This document shows, piece after piece, positions 25,395 to 34,232 of a stretch of 64,000 nt of DNA (position 1 is the first letter of the stretch; each line of letters starts with the position of its first letter). The translations under genes were made by a program, and so were the position numbers. Origin of the DNA: Arcobacter sp. CECT 8985. GTDB taxonomy: Bacteria > Campylobacterota > Campylobacteria > Campylobacterales > Arcobacteraceae. A model generated the notes under the pieces. The model made no database searches, was not told the DNA's origin, and saw only the letters and a program-made list of their open reading frames with translations. The DNA lies in the NCBI RefSeq assembly GCF_004116495.1, contig NZ_PDKC01000006.1:1-64000 (forward strand), read 5' to 3'.

Positions 25395-26336
25395 ATGAGT
25401 CTTTATTATGTAAAAAAAGAAATTGAAGGTCTTGAAATAGTTGTAAAAGATGCAAAAAGTGATTTTACATTTGAAACAGGGCATAATTTTAGAGTACGAT
25501 ATAAATATAAAGATGATGATATTTTATATGCAACAATATGTAAATTTTATGGTGGTATTTGGTATATAACGGCAAATCCACAAAACTTTTTTCCATATAT
25601 TAATAGCAATGAAATAGAAAAAAGAAGAAGTCTTGAAAATATACAAGGGCTTTATAGTTGGGGAAAATATTTTATTCACCAATTAGAAAAAATCAATTTT
25701 TTTTATTCAGGACTTTGGCATATGGATTTTTATCTTCCAAGCCAAAAAGAAAAAAAGTTCATATGTATTAGTTCCTCTTCTCCTATTTTTGATTTTGAAA
25801 AAACTTTTGATTTTAATGATTACCGATATTTGGATTGGTATGGTGAAGATAATGGAATGATTTTAAATATAAAAGAGCAGCAAGATGATAATTCATCTAG
25901 AGTGAAATTCTATAGAAAGAAAGTTCTTGATGGTTCTTTACCTCCTATCTTATTACAATTTATTCCTACATTAGATGCTTTTATTATATTAGATGGTCAT
26001 TGTAGATATAAAGCTTCTTTGCTAGAAGGGATTTTACCAAAATTAATTGTTGTAAATGGTGTAAAAAAAATTATTGTAAAAGAAGATGAACAAAGAAAGC
26101 AAAAAGTATTAGAAGGAATTGAAAAAAACAAAAATAAAATTAATGTTTCAAAAAGAATGGGAGTGAAAAAATTAAATGATTTATTAATTAATATTTATGG
26201 TGATAAAGAATTTTATACTTCTCATTTTAAAGGAAAAGCAGTTTTTAATTTTAATGAAAAATGGCAAAATATTATTGAAAATAGACTAGATGGATATGAA
26301 GATTTAGAAAATATTTTACAAAGAAAAGAGTATTAA
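25395..26336 (+). CDS. Unknown protein with a ParB/Srx-like motif
   Basis: The 313-residue soluble protein has a strand- and aromatic-rich first half of unknown type and, near residue 195-220, IILDGHCRYKASLLEGILP, which resembles the DGHHR(Y/L)xAxxxxG motif of the ParB N-terminal/sulfiredoxin fold. The C-terminal third is charged and helical. Whether it binds nucleotide or DNA is unknown. It may be a stand-alone ParB-fold protein (moderate to low confidence in the fold). It overlaps the convergent pncB gene by 4 bp. Confidence 0.75.
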   Translation: MSLYYVKKEIEGLEIVVKDAKSDFTFETGHNFRVRYKYKDDDILYATICKFYGGIWYITANPQNFFPYINSNEIEKRRSLENIQGLYSWGKYFIHQLEKINFFYSGLWHMDFYLPSQKEKKFICISSSSPIFDFEKTFDFNDYRYLDWYGEDNGMILNIKEQQDDNSSRVKFYRKKVLDGSLPPILLQFIPTLDAFIILDGHCRYKASLLEGILPKLIVVNGVKKIIVKEDEQRKQKVLEGIEKNKNKINVSKRMGVKKLNDLLINIYGDKEFYTSHFKGKAVFNFNEKWQNIIENRLDGYEDLENILQRKEY

Positions 26337-27787
26337 ATACTCTTTTTACTTTTTTTAATTAAATCAAGTTTTATTTGCCAAAGTTTTTCAGATAAATCTA
26401 CATAATATTTATGAGGATTATCAAACCTTAAAACTTCATCCCATAGTGACTCTTGTTCTTGTTTTGCATGTTCTCTTATTTGCTTAAGAGTTGGTACTTT
26501 ATATACTAATTTACCATTTTTATATATTGTCTCTTTGATATCTTTAATTGTAAATTCTTCAAAAGTTTTTGTTTTCCATGTATGTTCTGGATCAAATATA
26601 GTTAATGGTTTATTTTCATCTATTTTTTCGTCATATACAGTTATTAAATCAGCTTTTGCTTTTTTTGTATCTTTGTCATATATTCTATATAATTTTTTAA
26701 AGTGAGGTGTTGTTATTTTTACTGGATTATCACTTATTTTTATCTTTGGAGTAATTACATTCTCTTCTGATTCTATTGCACATAATTTATAAATCCCCCC
26801 AAATACAGGATTACTTTTTGCAGTGACAAGTCTTTCTCCTACTCCAAAAATATCAATTGGAGCCCCTTGGTTTAATAAAGCTTCAATCAAGTATTCATCT
26901 AATGCATTACTAACTACAATTTTACACATAGATAAACCTGCATCATCAAGCATTTTTCTAGATTGTTTTGATAAATATGTTAAGTCTCCAGAATCGATTC
27001 TAATGGCAAAATTATTTATGTTTTTGGGTAATAACTCCTCTTTTATAACTTTTATTGCATTTGGAATCCCTGATTTTAATGTATTATATGTATCAACAAG
27101 TAAAGTAGCATTATTAGGATATGTTTTAACATATTCTCTAAAAGCTTCTTCTTCTGTATCAAACATTTGAACCCAAGAATGAGCCATAGTTCCACTACAA
27201 GGAATTCCATATAAACAATCTGCTAAAGTATTGCTTGTTGCATCAATTCCTGCAATATATGCAGCCCTTGAACCATTGTTTGCACTACTAACTCCATGAG
27301 CTCTTCTTGCACCCATTTCTAATACAGTTCTACCTTTTGCTGCTCTTTTAATTCTACTTGATTTTGTAGCAATTAATGATTGATGATTGAAGCATAATAA
27401 GAGATAAGTTTCTAAAAGCTGAGCTTCTACTAAATTTGCTTTTATTGTGAGAACCGGTTCATTTGGGAATATTACAGTACCTTCTTTTACACAATAAATA
27501 TCTCCTGAAAACTTAAAATTTTTTAGATATTCAATAAAATCATCACTAAATAAATTTTGATTTTTTAAGTATTGTAAATCTTCTTGTGTAAATTCAAAAT
27601 TTTCAATATATTTAATTATACTACCTAGTCCAGCAAAAATTGCATAGCCACCTTCATCAGGAATCTTTCTAAAAGACATGTCAAAATAGACTGTCTTATC
27701 TTTTAATTTTGAATTAAAATAGCCATTTGCCATTGTAAATTCATAAAAGTCAATTAGCATAGTTCTGTTTCTTTTTGTATTATTCAT
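26333..27787 (-). CDS. pncB: Nicotinate phosphoribosyltransferase
   Basis: The 484-residue protein has the type II PRTase features YEFTMANGYFNSKLKDKTVY, MGARRAHGVSSANNGSRAAY (with the reactive-His region) and FAIRIDSGDLTYLSKQSRKM. It joins nicotinate and PRPP, with ATP hydrolysis, for NAD recycling in the cytoplasm. The ATG has a weak GAG upstream. It is a single gene; downstream lies the operator region of the transporter operon, transcribed away from it. Confidence 0.93.
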   Translation of the reverse strand: MNNTKRNRTMLIDFYEFTMANGYFNSKLKDKTVYFDMSFRKIPDEGGYAIFAGLGSIIKYIENFEFTQEDLQYLKNQNLFSDDFIEYLKNFKFSGDIYCVKEGTVIFPNEPVLTIKANLVEAQLLETYLLLCFNHQSLIATKSSRIKRAAKGRTVLEMGARRAHGVSSANNGSRAAYIAGIDATSNTLADCLYGIPCSGTMAHSWVQMFDTEEEAFREYVKTYPNNATLLVDTYNTLKSGIPNAIKVIKEELLPKNINNFAIRIDSGDLTYLSKQSRKMLDDAGLSMCKIVVSNALDEYLIEALLNQGAPIDIFGVGERLVTAKSNPVFGGIYKLCAIESEENVITPKIKISDNPVKITTPHFKKLYRIYDKDTKKAKADLITVYDEKIDENKPLTIFDPEHTWKTKTFEEFTIKDIKETIYKNGKLVYKVPTLKQIREHAKQEQESLWDEVLRFDNPHKYYVDLSEKLWQIKLDLIKKSKKSI

Positions 27788-27910
27788 TTTTCTCTTTCAA
27801 AATTTTTGTTAAAAATTATTATATCTATAAAATTTCTTTGAATGCCTATTATAACACAATTAAAAAGAATAAAATTTAAATTTAGTAACTTTAAAAATAT
27901 TTTTGTATAA

Positions 27911-27935
27911 ATTGTAGACAATTATTGTAGACAAT
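27911..27935 (+). promoter_or_regulatory. Twin operator upstream of the transporter operon
   Basis: Two copies of the near-palindrome ATTGTAGACAAT lie at 27911-27922 and 27924-27935, 13 bp apart start to start, 58 bp before the binding-protein gene. The same pair with the same spacing occurs at 34146-34170. The form (ATTGT-AG-ACAAT) fits a GntR/FCD-type repressor such as the one at 33410. Confidence 0.85.
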
Positions 27936-27992
27936 AAATAAATACAAAATGATACTATATTTTTAACAATTTAAATATATGAAGGAGATAAT

Positions 27993-29162
27993 ATGAAAAA
28001 GTTTGTAAGGTTAGGATTTTTAGTTAGTTTGATTTGTGGAAGTTTGCTAGCTCAAGATACAATTAAAATCGGCTTTGTAGGTACGCTTTCTGGAGCAAAT
28101 GCTGCATGGGGTACTTCAAATGTAAGATCAATGGAAACATCAGCAGACATATATAATAAAAATGGTGGTGTAGAAATTGGTGGCAAAAAATACAAAGTAG
28201 AGATTGTACCTTTTGATGATGCTTTCGATCCAAAGATTGCAGTTGCTGGTATGGAAAAAATGGCACAAGAAGGTATTAAATATGTTGTTGGTCCAAATGA
28301 TGATGCCCAAGCAATTGCAGTAAAACCAATAGCAGAGAGAAATAAAATTGTATATTTTCCATATGCCTTTGATAAAAGTTTATATGTAAAACCAGCAAAC
28401 TATGCTGTATTTGGAATGATTGCTTCATATCAATGGGAACCATCAGTTTATAAATGGTTAAAAGATAATAAAGATGTTAAATCTGTAGCATTTATTGCAG
28501 CAAATGCAGCTGATCCATTAAACCAAAGAGATAATGGTATTAAAATTGCCCAAGACTTAGGTTTAAAAGTTGTTGAAGCAAAAGCTACATATAAAGCTGA
28601 CACTAGAGATTTCTTTTCAGTAATTACTCCAATTATTAAGAAAAAACCTGACCTTTTAGTTCTATCAGGAGTATCTCCTGCTACTGCGCCACTTATTATT
28701 AAAACAGCCAGACAATTAGGTTTTAAAGGTTATATGGCAGCAGGAACTGCTCTTGATGCAAGTATTTTAAAAGAGGGTGCTGGAGATGCAGCAAATGGAT
28801 TTATTTGTCAAGGTGGAGCAGATGCTTCAATTCAATCAGAGAAAATGGAAAAATGGGTTGAGCACTATACTAATAAATATGGTGAATACAACGATGAGTC
28901 AAATACAAAAGTATTTGCTTTAGAATATATTTTAGCTGTGATGAAATCAAATCCAAAAGCTATCAATGATGCCGATGAGTTTTTAAAGACTGTAGATTCA
29001 GGTTGGTCAGCACCAAACCTTTTCTTTAAAGACAAAGATGCAAAACTTAAATTTGTAGGAAAAACTACATTTGGTCAAAATAGACAGTTAGGGGTTCCTT
29101 TAACTCCAAAAATTTACAAAAATGGAAAGTTTGAAACACTATTCGTAGGTCAAGCAGATTAA
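27993..29162 (+). CDS. ABC transporter periplasmic binding protein, branched-chain/amide type
   Basis: The 389-residue protein has a signal peptide (MKKFVRLGFLVSLICGSLLA, cut before QDTIKIGF) and the LivK/UrtA-like fold with IGFVGTLSGANAAWG and GPNDDAQAIAVKPIAER. It captures a substrate in the periplasm for the two permeases and two ATPases that follow. The substrate is inferred to be allantoin or a related purine breakdown product because the operon also holds a hydantoin-type racemase and shares an operator with the allantoin genes. AAGGAGA precedes the ATG. Confidence 0.9.
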   Translation: MKKFVRLGFLVSLICGSLLAQDTIKIGFVGTLSGANAAWGTSNVRSMETSADIYNKNGGVEIGGKKYKVEIVPFDDAFDPKIAVAGMEKMAQEGIKYVVGPNDDAQAIAVKPIAERNKIVYFPYAFDKSLYVKPANYAVFGMIASYQWEPSVYKWLKDNKDVKSVAFIAANAADPLNQRDNGIKIAQDLGLKVVEAKATYKADTRDFFSVITPIIKKKPDLLVLSGVSPATAPLIIKTARQLGFKGYMAAGTALDASILKEGAGDAANGFICQGGADASIQSEKMEKWVEHYTNKYGEYNDESNTKVFALEYILAVMKSNPKAINDADEFLKTVDSGWSAPNLFFKDKDAKLKFVGKTTFGQNRQLGVPLTPKIYKNGKFETLFVGQAD

Positions 29163-29168
29163 TTTAGA

Positions 29169-29190
29169 AGAGGTATCTTTTGATACCTCT
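29169..29190 (+). terminator. Attenuator-like hairpin between binding protein and permease genes
   Basis: AGAGGTATC pairs with GATACCTCT over a 4-base TTTT loop. Such a hairpin often lowers downstream expression or protects the upstream message, giving more binding protein than permease. Confidence 0.65.
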
Positions 29191-29216
29191 ATTATGAAAA
29201 ATAGGGAATTAATTTT

Positions 29217-30089
29217 ATGGAACAAATACTACTCAATGGTTTAATTACAGGTGCTCAATATGCCCTTATTGCATTAGGTTTAACACTAATATTCTCACTT
29301 ATGAGTATATTAAACTTTGCACATGGACAAATGTATGTTTTAGGTGCATTTGTAACTTACTATGTTTATGGGAAACTAGGATTTCCTTTTATTGTAGCTA
29401 TTATTGCTTCGGGTTTAACATTAGCACTAATAGGTGCCATATTTGAAAAATATCTTTTCAATACCGTCTTAAAAAGATCTGTTAGAGAAGAGAGTTCAAT
29501 GCTTCTTGCTGCTGGTACTGCTTTTTTCTTAGATTCATTAATACTAATTGTATTTGGAGAGAAACAAAGAAGTGTTCCAGCACTTGTTGATGGAGTATTT
29601 TTTGGTGAAGATTATGGAATAGATTTAATCATCCCTTATAACAGAGTTGTAATTGGTTTGATTGCAATAGTTTTAATTGTTTCATTTATTCTATTTATGC
29701 AATATTCAAAACCAGGTCGAGCTATGAGAGCTTTAGCACAAGATAAAACAGCTGCTCAGCTAATGGGAGTTGATTTAGATAAATATAGTCTTATTGGTTT
29801 TGCCCTTGGAGCAATGCTTGCTGGTGTTGCAGGAAGTTTACTTGTAACTATTACTGGCGTAAATTCTGGTATTGGTGGAGGTATCTCTATACAAGCCTTT
29901 ACAATGATTATGATTGGTGGTGCTGGAGTTATTTCAGGTGCTATTTTAGGTGGATTTATTTTAGGTTTAGTTGAGGCTTTTGGTCTATATTATCTTCCGG
30001 GAGATGTAACTTACCTTACTATATTTGTATGTTTAATGATATTCCTTACTCTTCGTCCACAAGGACTTATGGGTAAACCTTGGGGGTGA
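29217..30089 (+). CDS. ABC transporter permease, LivH type
   Basis: The 290-residue inner-membrane protein has about eight spans, starts EQILLNGLITGAQYALIALG and contains SILNFAHGQMYVLGAF and TAAQLMGVDLDKYS, all typical of LivH/UrtB permeases. It forms the channel with the next gene product. AGGGAA precedes the ATG; the next gene begins 3 bp after the stop. Confidence 0.92.
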   Translation: MEQILLNGLITGAQYALIALGLTLIFSLMSILNFAHGQMYVLGAFVTYYVYGKLGFPFIVAIIASGLTLALIGAIFEKYLFNTVLKRSVREESSMLLAAGTAFFLDSLILIVFGEKQRSVPALVDGVFFGEDYGIDLIIPYNRVVIGLIAIVLIVSFILFMQYSKPGRAMRALAQDKTAAQLMGVDLDKYSLIGFALGAMLAGVAGSLLVTITGVNSGIGGGISIQAFTMIMIGGAGVISGAILGGFILGLVEAFGLYYLPGDVTYLTIFVCLMIFLTLRPQGLMGKPWG

Positions 30090-30092
30090 TTT

Positions 30093-31058
30093 ATGGAAAA
30101 TAAAAGTTTTATATTAAAAGTAATAATTGCATTAATAGTTTTATTAATTGTTATACCTAGTGTTTTAGTTTTAACACAAAGAAATGATTACATTTATGGT
30201 ATCACCTCTGTTGCTATACTTTCTATGATTAGTGCAGGGGTTTGGTTAACTTTCTATATGGGAAGAATCAATATTGGACAAGGAGCTTATGCTTTAATTG
30301 GAGCGTATACTACAGCTGTTTTAGTTACACAATTAGAGTTATCATTTTGGATATCTATTTTTTTAGCTGGATTTGTGGCTGCTTTTTTTAGTATCTTAAT
30401 TGGTTTACCAATTTTAAGATTAAAAGGTGTGTATTTTTCAATGATTACACTAACTTTAACTGAAGTTGTAAAACTATTAGCTATTGCATTGGTTCCAATT
30501 ACAAATGGTCCAAGAGGTATTACAAATATTCCACTTCCAGGAGAATTAAGTATTTTTGGACTAACACTTATTCCAGATTTTGCCACTATGGAAAACAGTA
30601 AAATTGGATTTTATTATCTTGCAGTTGTTTCTATGATTATCACTTTTGCAATAATGTATAGACTTACAAAATCAAGAATGGGAATTTTACTTAGGTCTTT
30701 ACAACAAAATGAAGAGTTAGCTTCATCTTTTGGGGTAAATATTGCTTACTTAAGAGTTATATCTTATGCTATTGCTTCATTTTTTGGTGGAGTTGGAGGA
30801 GCAATTTTTATTAACTTAACTCAATCTGTTTATCCAACTACTTTCCAAGTAGCAGATTCTATTAATTATATGCTTTATACATTTCTTGGTGGTTTAGCAT
30901 ATGTATTTGGACCAATATTAGGTTCTTTTGTATTGTATTTCTCTTGGGATTTATTATTTATCTTCAAAGAGTATCAATTATTAATTTACTCAGGAATTAT
31001 GATTATCATAATGGTATTTTTACCAAATGGAATTTTGAGTTTAAGGTTTAAAAAATGA
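30093..31058 (+). CDS. ABC transporter permease, LivM type
   Basis: The 321-residue inner-membrane protein has about nine spans with GRINIGQGAYALIGAYTTAV, GVYFSMITLTLTEV and the cytoplasmic loop QNEELASSFGVNIAYLRVIS, typical of LivM/UrtC. It overlaps the first ATPase gene by 4 bp, so the two are translationally coupled. Confidence 0.92.
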   Translation: MENKSFILKVIIALIVLLIVIPSVLVLTQRNDYIYGITSVAILSMISAGVWLTFYMGRINIGQGAYALIGAYTTAVLVTQLELSFWISIFLAGFVAAFFSILIGLPILRLKGVYFSMITLTLTEVVKLLAIALVPITNGPRGITNIPLPGELSIFGLTLIPDFATMENSKIGFYYLAVVSMIITFAIMYRLTKSRMGILLRSLQQNEELASSFGVNIAYLRVISYAIASFFGGVGGAIFINLTQSVYPTTFQVADSINYMLYTFLGGLAYVFGPILGSFVLYFSWDLLFIFKEYQLLIYSGIMIIIMVFLPNGILSLRFKK

Positions 31059-31837
31059 GAAAAAGAATTTTAGAAATAAATAACCTATCTAAAAAATTTG
31101 GTTCTTTATATGCAGTAAATGATGTAACATTTGAGGTATATGAAGGGGAGATTTTATCTGTAATTGGTCCAAATGGAGCAGGAAAATCTACAACATTTAA
31201 ACTAATCTCTTCTTTTTTAAAACCAAGTTCTGGGGAAGTGATTTTTAATAGAGAAAAGATATCTGGTTTAAAACCACATATTGTAGCAAGAAAAGGTGTA
31301 GTTAGAACCTTTCAAGAAACAACAGTTTTTAAAAGTATGAGTGTTAGAGATAATATTATTATAGCCCACCAATTACAAGCAAAATCAAATCTTTTGGGTT
31401 TTTTCTTTAATACAAGATTAGCAAAATCTGATAATGAAAGATTTGGTAAATCTGCCGATGAGATTATTGATTTCCTTGGATTAACTGATGTAAAAGATGA
31501 ACTTGCATCAAACCTTCCACATGGTCTTTTAAGAGGTTTAGGTATCGCAAATGCACTTGCTTGTAAACCAAAAGTCTTGCTTCTAGATGAGCCATTTGCT
31601 GGAATGAATCACGATGAAACAAGAAGATGTATGGATATGGTTAAGCAGATTAAAAACTCAGGGGTTACTGTACTTTTAGTTGAACACGATATGCCAGCAG
31701 TTATGGAAATATCAGACAGAATAGTGGTAATTAGTTTTGGTGAAAAAATAGCAGAAGGGAAACCTGCTGAGATTCAAAAAAACCCTAAAGTAATAGAAGC
31801 TTACTTAGGTGTAGAAGATGAAGAGTTAGGAATTTAA
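31055..31837 (+). CDS. ABC transporter ATPase, LivG type, with unusual signature
   Basis: The 260-residue ATPase has Walker A (GPNGAGKST), Walker B (VLLLDEPFAGM) and the H-loop (LLVEHDM). The signature that usually reads YGQQRRLEIARALA in LivG proteins here reads HGLLRGLGIANALA, losing the Gln pair and two Arg. The partner LivF-type subunit has a normal signature, so the pair may hydrolyse ATP asymmetrically (inference). It would power import through the LivH/LivM channel. Confidence 0.92.
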   Translation: MRKRILEINNLSKKFGSLYAVNDVTFEVYEGEILSVIGPNGAGKSTTFKLISSFLKPSSGEVIFNREKISGLKPHIVARKGVVRTFQETTVFKSMSVRDNIIIAHQLQAKSNLLGFFFNTRLAKSDNERFGKSADEIIDFLGLTDVKDELASNLPHGLLRGLGIANALACKPKVLLLDEPFAGMNHDETRRCMDMVKQIKNSGVTVLLVEHDMPAVMEISDRIVVISFGEKIAEGKPAEIQKNPKVIEAYLGVEDEELGI

Positions 31838-31838
31838 C

Positions 31839-32558
31839 ATGGCATTATTAGAGTGTAAAGATTTAGAGATAAACTACGACCAAGTAAGAGCAGTAAAAAA
31901 AGTAAATTTAAGTCTTGAAGAGGGTGAAACTATCACTTTAATTGGAGCAAATGGAGCTGGAAAATCTTCAATTCTAAAAGCAATAACAGGTCTTAAAAAA
32001 CCAAGTTCAGGTGAAGTGATTTTCAATGGTGAAAGTCTAAATGGAGTAAGTCCTTCAACAATAGTTGAAAAGGGAATTGCAATGACTCCTGAGGGAAGAA
32101 GAGTTTTCCCATATATGAGTGTAAAAGACAACCTTCTAATGGGAGCATTTACAAGAAAAGATAAAGATGGAATCAAAGAGGATTTAGAAAAAGTTTTAGA
32201 AAAGTTTCCAAGACTTAAAGAAAGATTCAAACAACAGGCAAGCACTATGAGTGGTGGAGAACAACAAATGATGGTTATTGGGCGTGCTCTTATGTCTAGA
32301 CCCAAAGTTTTACTTATGGATGAACCCAGTCTTGGTATTGCCCCAAAACTAGTTCAAGATATTGCAAGATCGATTGTACAAATCAATAAAGAGGATAAAG
32401 TCTCTGTTATCCTAGTTGAACAAAACTCAAGAATGGCACTTAAAGTTTCAAATAGAGCTTATGCTATGCAACTTGGAGAAGTATTATTAAGTGGAAACTC
32501 AAAAGATTTAATGCACGATGAACGAATAATTGAACTATACTTAGGAGGAACTCACTAA
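31839..32558 (+). CDS. ABC transporter ATPase, LivF type
   Basis: The 239-residue ATPase has Walker A (GANGAGKSS), a standard signature MSGGEQQMMVIGRAL and Walker B (KVLLMDEPSLG). It completes the transporter. Its TAA stop overlaps the ATG of the racemase gene by one base, binding the enzyme gene tightly to the transporter operon. Confidence 0.93.
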   Translation: MALLECKDLEINYDQVRAVKKVNLSLEEGETITLIGANGAGKSSILKAITGLKKPSSGEVIFNGESLNGVSPSTIVEKGIAMTPEGRRVFPYMSVKDNLLMGAFTRKDKDGIKEDLEKVLEKFPRLKERFKQQASTMSGGEQQMMVIGRALMSRPKVLLMDEPSLGIAPKLVQDIARSIVQINKEDKVSVILVEQNSRMALKVSNRAYAMQLGEVLLSGNSKDLMHDERIIELYLGGTH

Positions 32559-33256
32559 TGAAATTAGCAATTATAAACCCAAACTCTACAGAATCTATGA
32601 CAAAAAAGTGTGAAGAAGTTGCCTTGAAATTTAAAAATCCTAATACCCAAGTTTGGGCTTCAAATCCTACAAATACTCCAAAAAGTATTGAAGGACATTT
32701 TGATGAAGTAAAAAGTTTAATGGGACTAATGAATGAAATCAAAAAAGCGAAAGAGTGGGGAGCAGATGCTTATGTGATTGCTTGCTTTGATGACCCAGGA
32801 TTGGAAGGTGCAAGGGAGCTTGTAGATGGTCCTGTTATAGGTATTTGTGAAGCAGCTATGCATATGACTTCAATTGTTTCTTCTAGTTTTTCGGTGGTAA
32901 CAACTTTAAATAGAGCTATTCCAATTATTGAAGAGTTATCCTACAAATATGGTATGGATAAATTTTGTAGAAAAGTAAGAGCAGCTGATATTCCAGTTCT
33001 TTCTTTAGAAGATGGCACTTGTAATGCAATGGAAAAAATAGAGAGTGAAATTTTAAAAGCAGTCAAAGAAGATAATTGTGAAGCAATTATTTTAGGATGC
33101 GCTGGAATGGCTGATTTAACGATTGAATTATCAAAAAGGTGTAATATTCCAGTTATTGATGGTGTTTTATGTGCAATTAAGATGGCTGAATCAATGGTTG
33201 GAGCAAAACTAATGACAAGCAAAATAAATGCATATGCCTATCCTATTGAAAAGTGA
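32558..33256 (+). CDS. hpxA: Hydantoin/allantoin racemase (Asp/Glu racemase family)
   Basis: The 232-residue protein begins KLAIINPNSTESMTKKCE and has the two catalytic cysteines in VIACFDDPGLEGARE and IILGCAGMADL, as in hydantoin and allantoin racemases. It would interconvert R- and S-allantoin so that both enantiomers reach the stereospecific allantoinase; the allantoin assignment rests on the nearby allantoin operon and the shared operator. It is the last gene of the transporter operon. Confidence 0.85.
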   Translation: MKLAIINPNSTESMTKKCEEVALKFKNPNTQVWASNPTNTPKSIEGHFDEVKSLMGLMNEIKKAKEWGADAYVIACFDDPGLEGARELVDGPVIGICEAAMHMTSIVSSSFSVVTTLNRAIPIIEELSYKYGMDKFCRKVRAADIPVLSLEDGTCNAMEKIESEILKAVKEDNCEAIILGCAGMADLTIELSKRCNIPVIDGVLCAIKMAESMVGAKLMTSKINAYAYPIEK

Positions 33257-33322
33257 GAAAACATTAGCTTTATATGAGATAACTTTAACGTAAAATTTTG
33301 GTGTGCCGTTTATATTAATTGC

Positions 33323-33344
33323 ATTGTGGTTATTGTTTACAGAA
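33323..33344 (+). promoter_or_regulatory. Degenerate operator-like sequence before the regulator gene
   Basis: ATTGTTTACAGAA and an overlapping ATTGTGGTTATT resemble half of the ATTGTAGACAAT operator. They could allow autoregulation, but the match is weak. Confidence 0.3.
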
Positions 33345-33409
33345 ACTAGAATGTAAATTATAATATAATAAACTAATATAAAATGGAAAAAAAGTAGGAG
33401 AAACTTTTA

Positions 33410-34096
33410 ATGAATAAAAAAGATTTATTTACTTTAGAAGATAATATTGTAAATTTTATATTTGATGCGATTTTTACAAAAAATCTTCAACCAGGTACTA
33501 AATTATCAGAAAGTGTTTTAGCAAAAGAATTAAACACAAGTAGAGATGTTGTAAGGAAAGCATTCAGCAAACTACAAACTATGGGCATTTTAAGTTATAA
33601 AAAAAATCAAGGTTTTAATGTCGTTTGGATTAGTGAAGAGAATGCAAAAGATATTTTTGCAACAAGAAAAATAATTGAAGCAGGTATTGTTGAAATTGTT
33701 ACAAAAAGACATTCAAAGGAAAATTTAGACTTATCTGCACTTTTAGAAAATATTGATACAGAAGAATACTTAAAATTATCTTATAGAAATGGGGAATATG
33801 TTAAATCATCTTGTGATTTTCATTTAAATTTAGCTGCATTAAGTGAAAATGAGTTTTTAATTAATGCACTTAAACCTTTAATCCCTTTAAGTATCCTTGC
33901 TGCTTTAATTTATGAAGATGAAAATACAGATTTCTCTTCATATGATGAACATAGAGTTTTAATTGAGACAATTAAAAGCAATAATGTTAGTAATGCAAAA
34001 AATGTTATGCTAGAACATTTAGACCATTGCCTTGATATTTTAGATTTTAATTTAGATACAATTAATAAAAAGAATAAATTTCTTTTTGCTAACTAA
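33410..34096 (+). CDS. GntR-family regulator, FCD subfamily
   Basis: The 228-residue protein has an N-terminal winged helix (PGTKLSESVLAKELNTSRDV, then VRKAFSKLQTMGIL) and an all-helical FCD ligand domain from about residue 85. It sits between the transporter operon and the allantoin operon, whose promoters carry matching twin operators; it is the obvious candidate to bind them, as a repressor released by a pathway intermediate (inference). AGGAGAAA precedes the ATG. Confidence 0.9.
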   Translation: MNKKDLFTLEDNIVNFIFDAIFTKNLQPGTKLSESVLAKELNTSRDVVRKAFSKLQTMGILSYKKNQGFNVVWISEENAKDIFATRKIIEAGIVEIVTKRHSKENLDLSALLENIDTEEYLKLSYRNGEYVKSSCDFHLNLAALSENEFLINALKPLIPLSILAALIYEDENTDFSSYDEHRVLIETIKSNNVSNAKNVMLEHLDHCLDILDFNLDTINKKNKFLFAN

Positions 34097-34145
34097 TTAT
34101 TTTTATTACCTATCTTTAAAACAAATGTATAAAAAATAAACAAAG

Positions 34146-34170
34146 ATTGTAGACAATCATTGTAGACAAT
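34146..34170 (+). promoter_or_regulatory. Twin operator upstream of the allantoin operon
   Basis: ATTGTAGACAAT occurs at 34146-34157 and 34159-34170, spaced exactly as the pair at 27911-27935. It lies about 62 bp before the allantoinase start and just ahead of a TAAAAT -10-like box at 34174. Confidence 0.87.
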
Positions 34171-34232
34171 CTGATAAAATAATCTCATAAATAAATTTAA
34201 AAAGTGATTTTTACTTTTTTATGAGAGATAAA

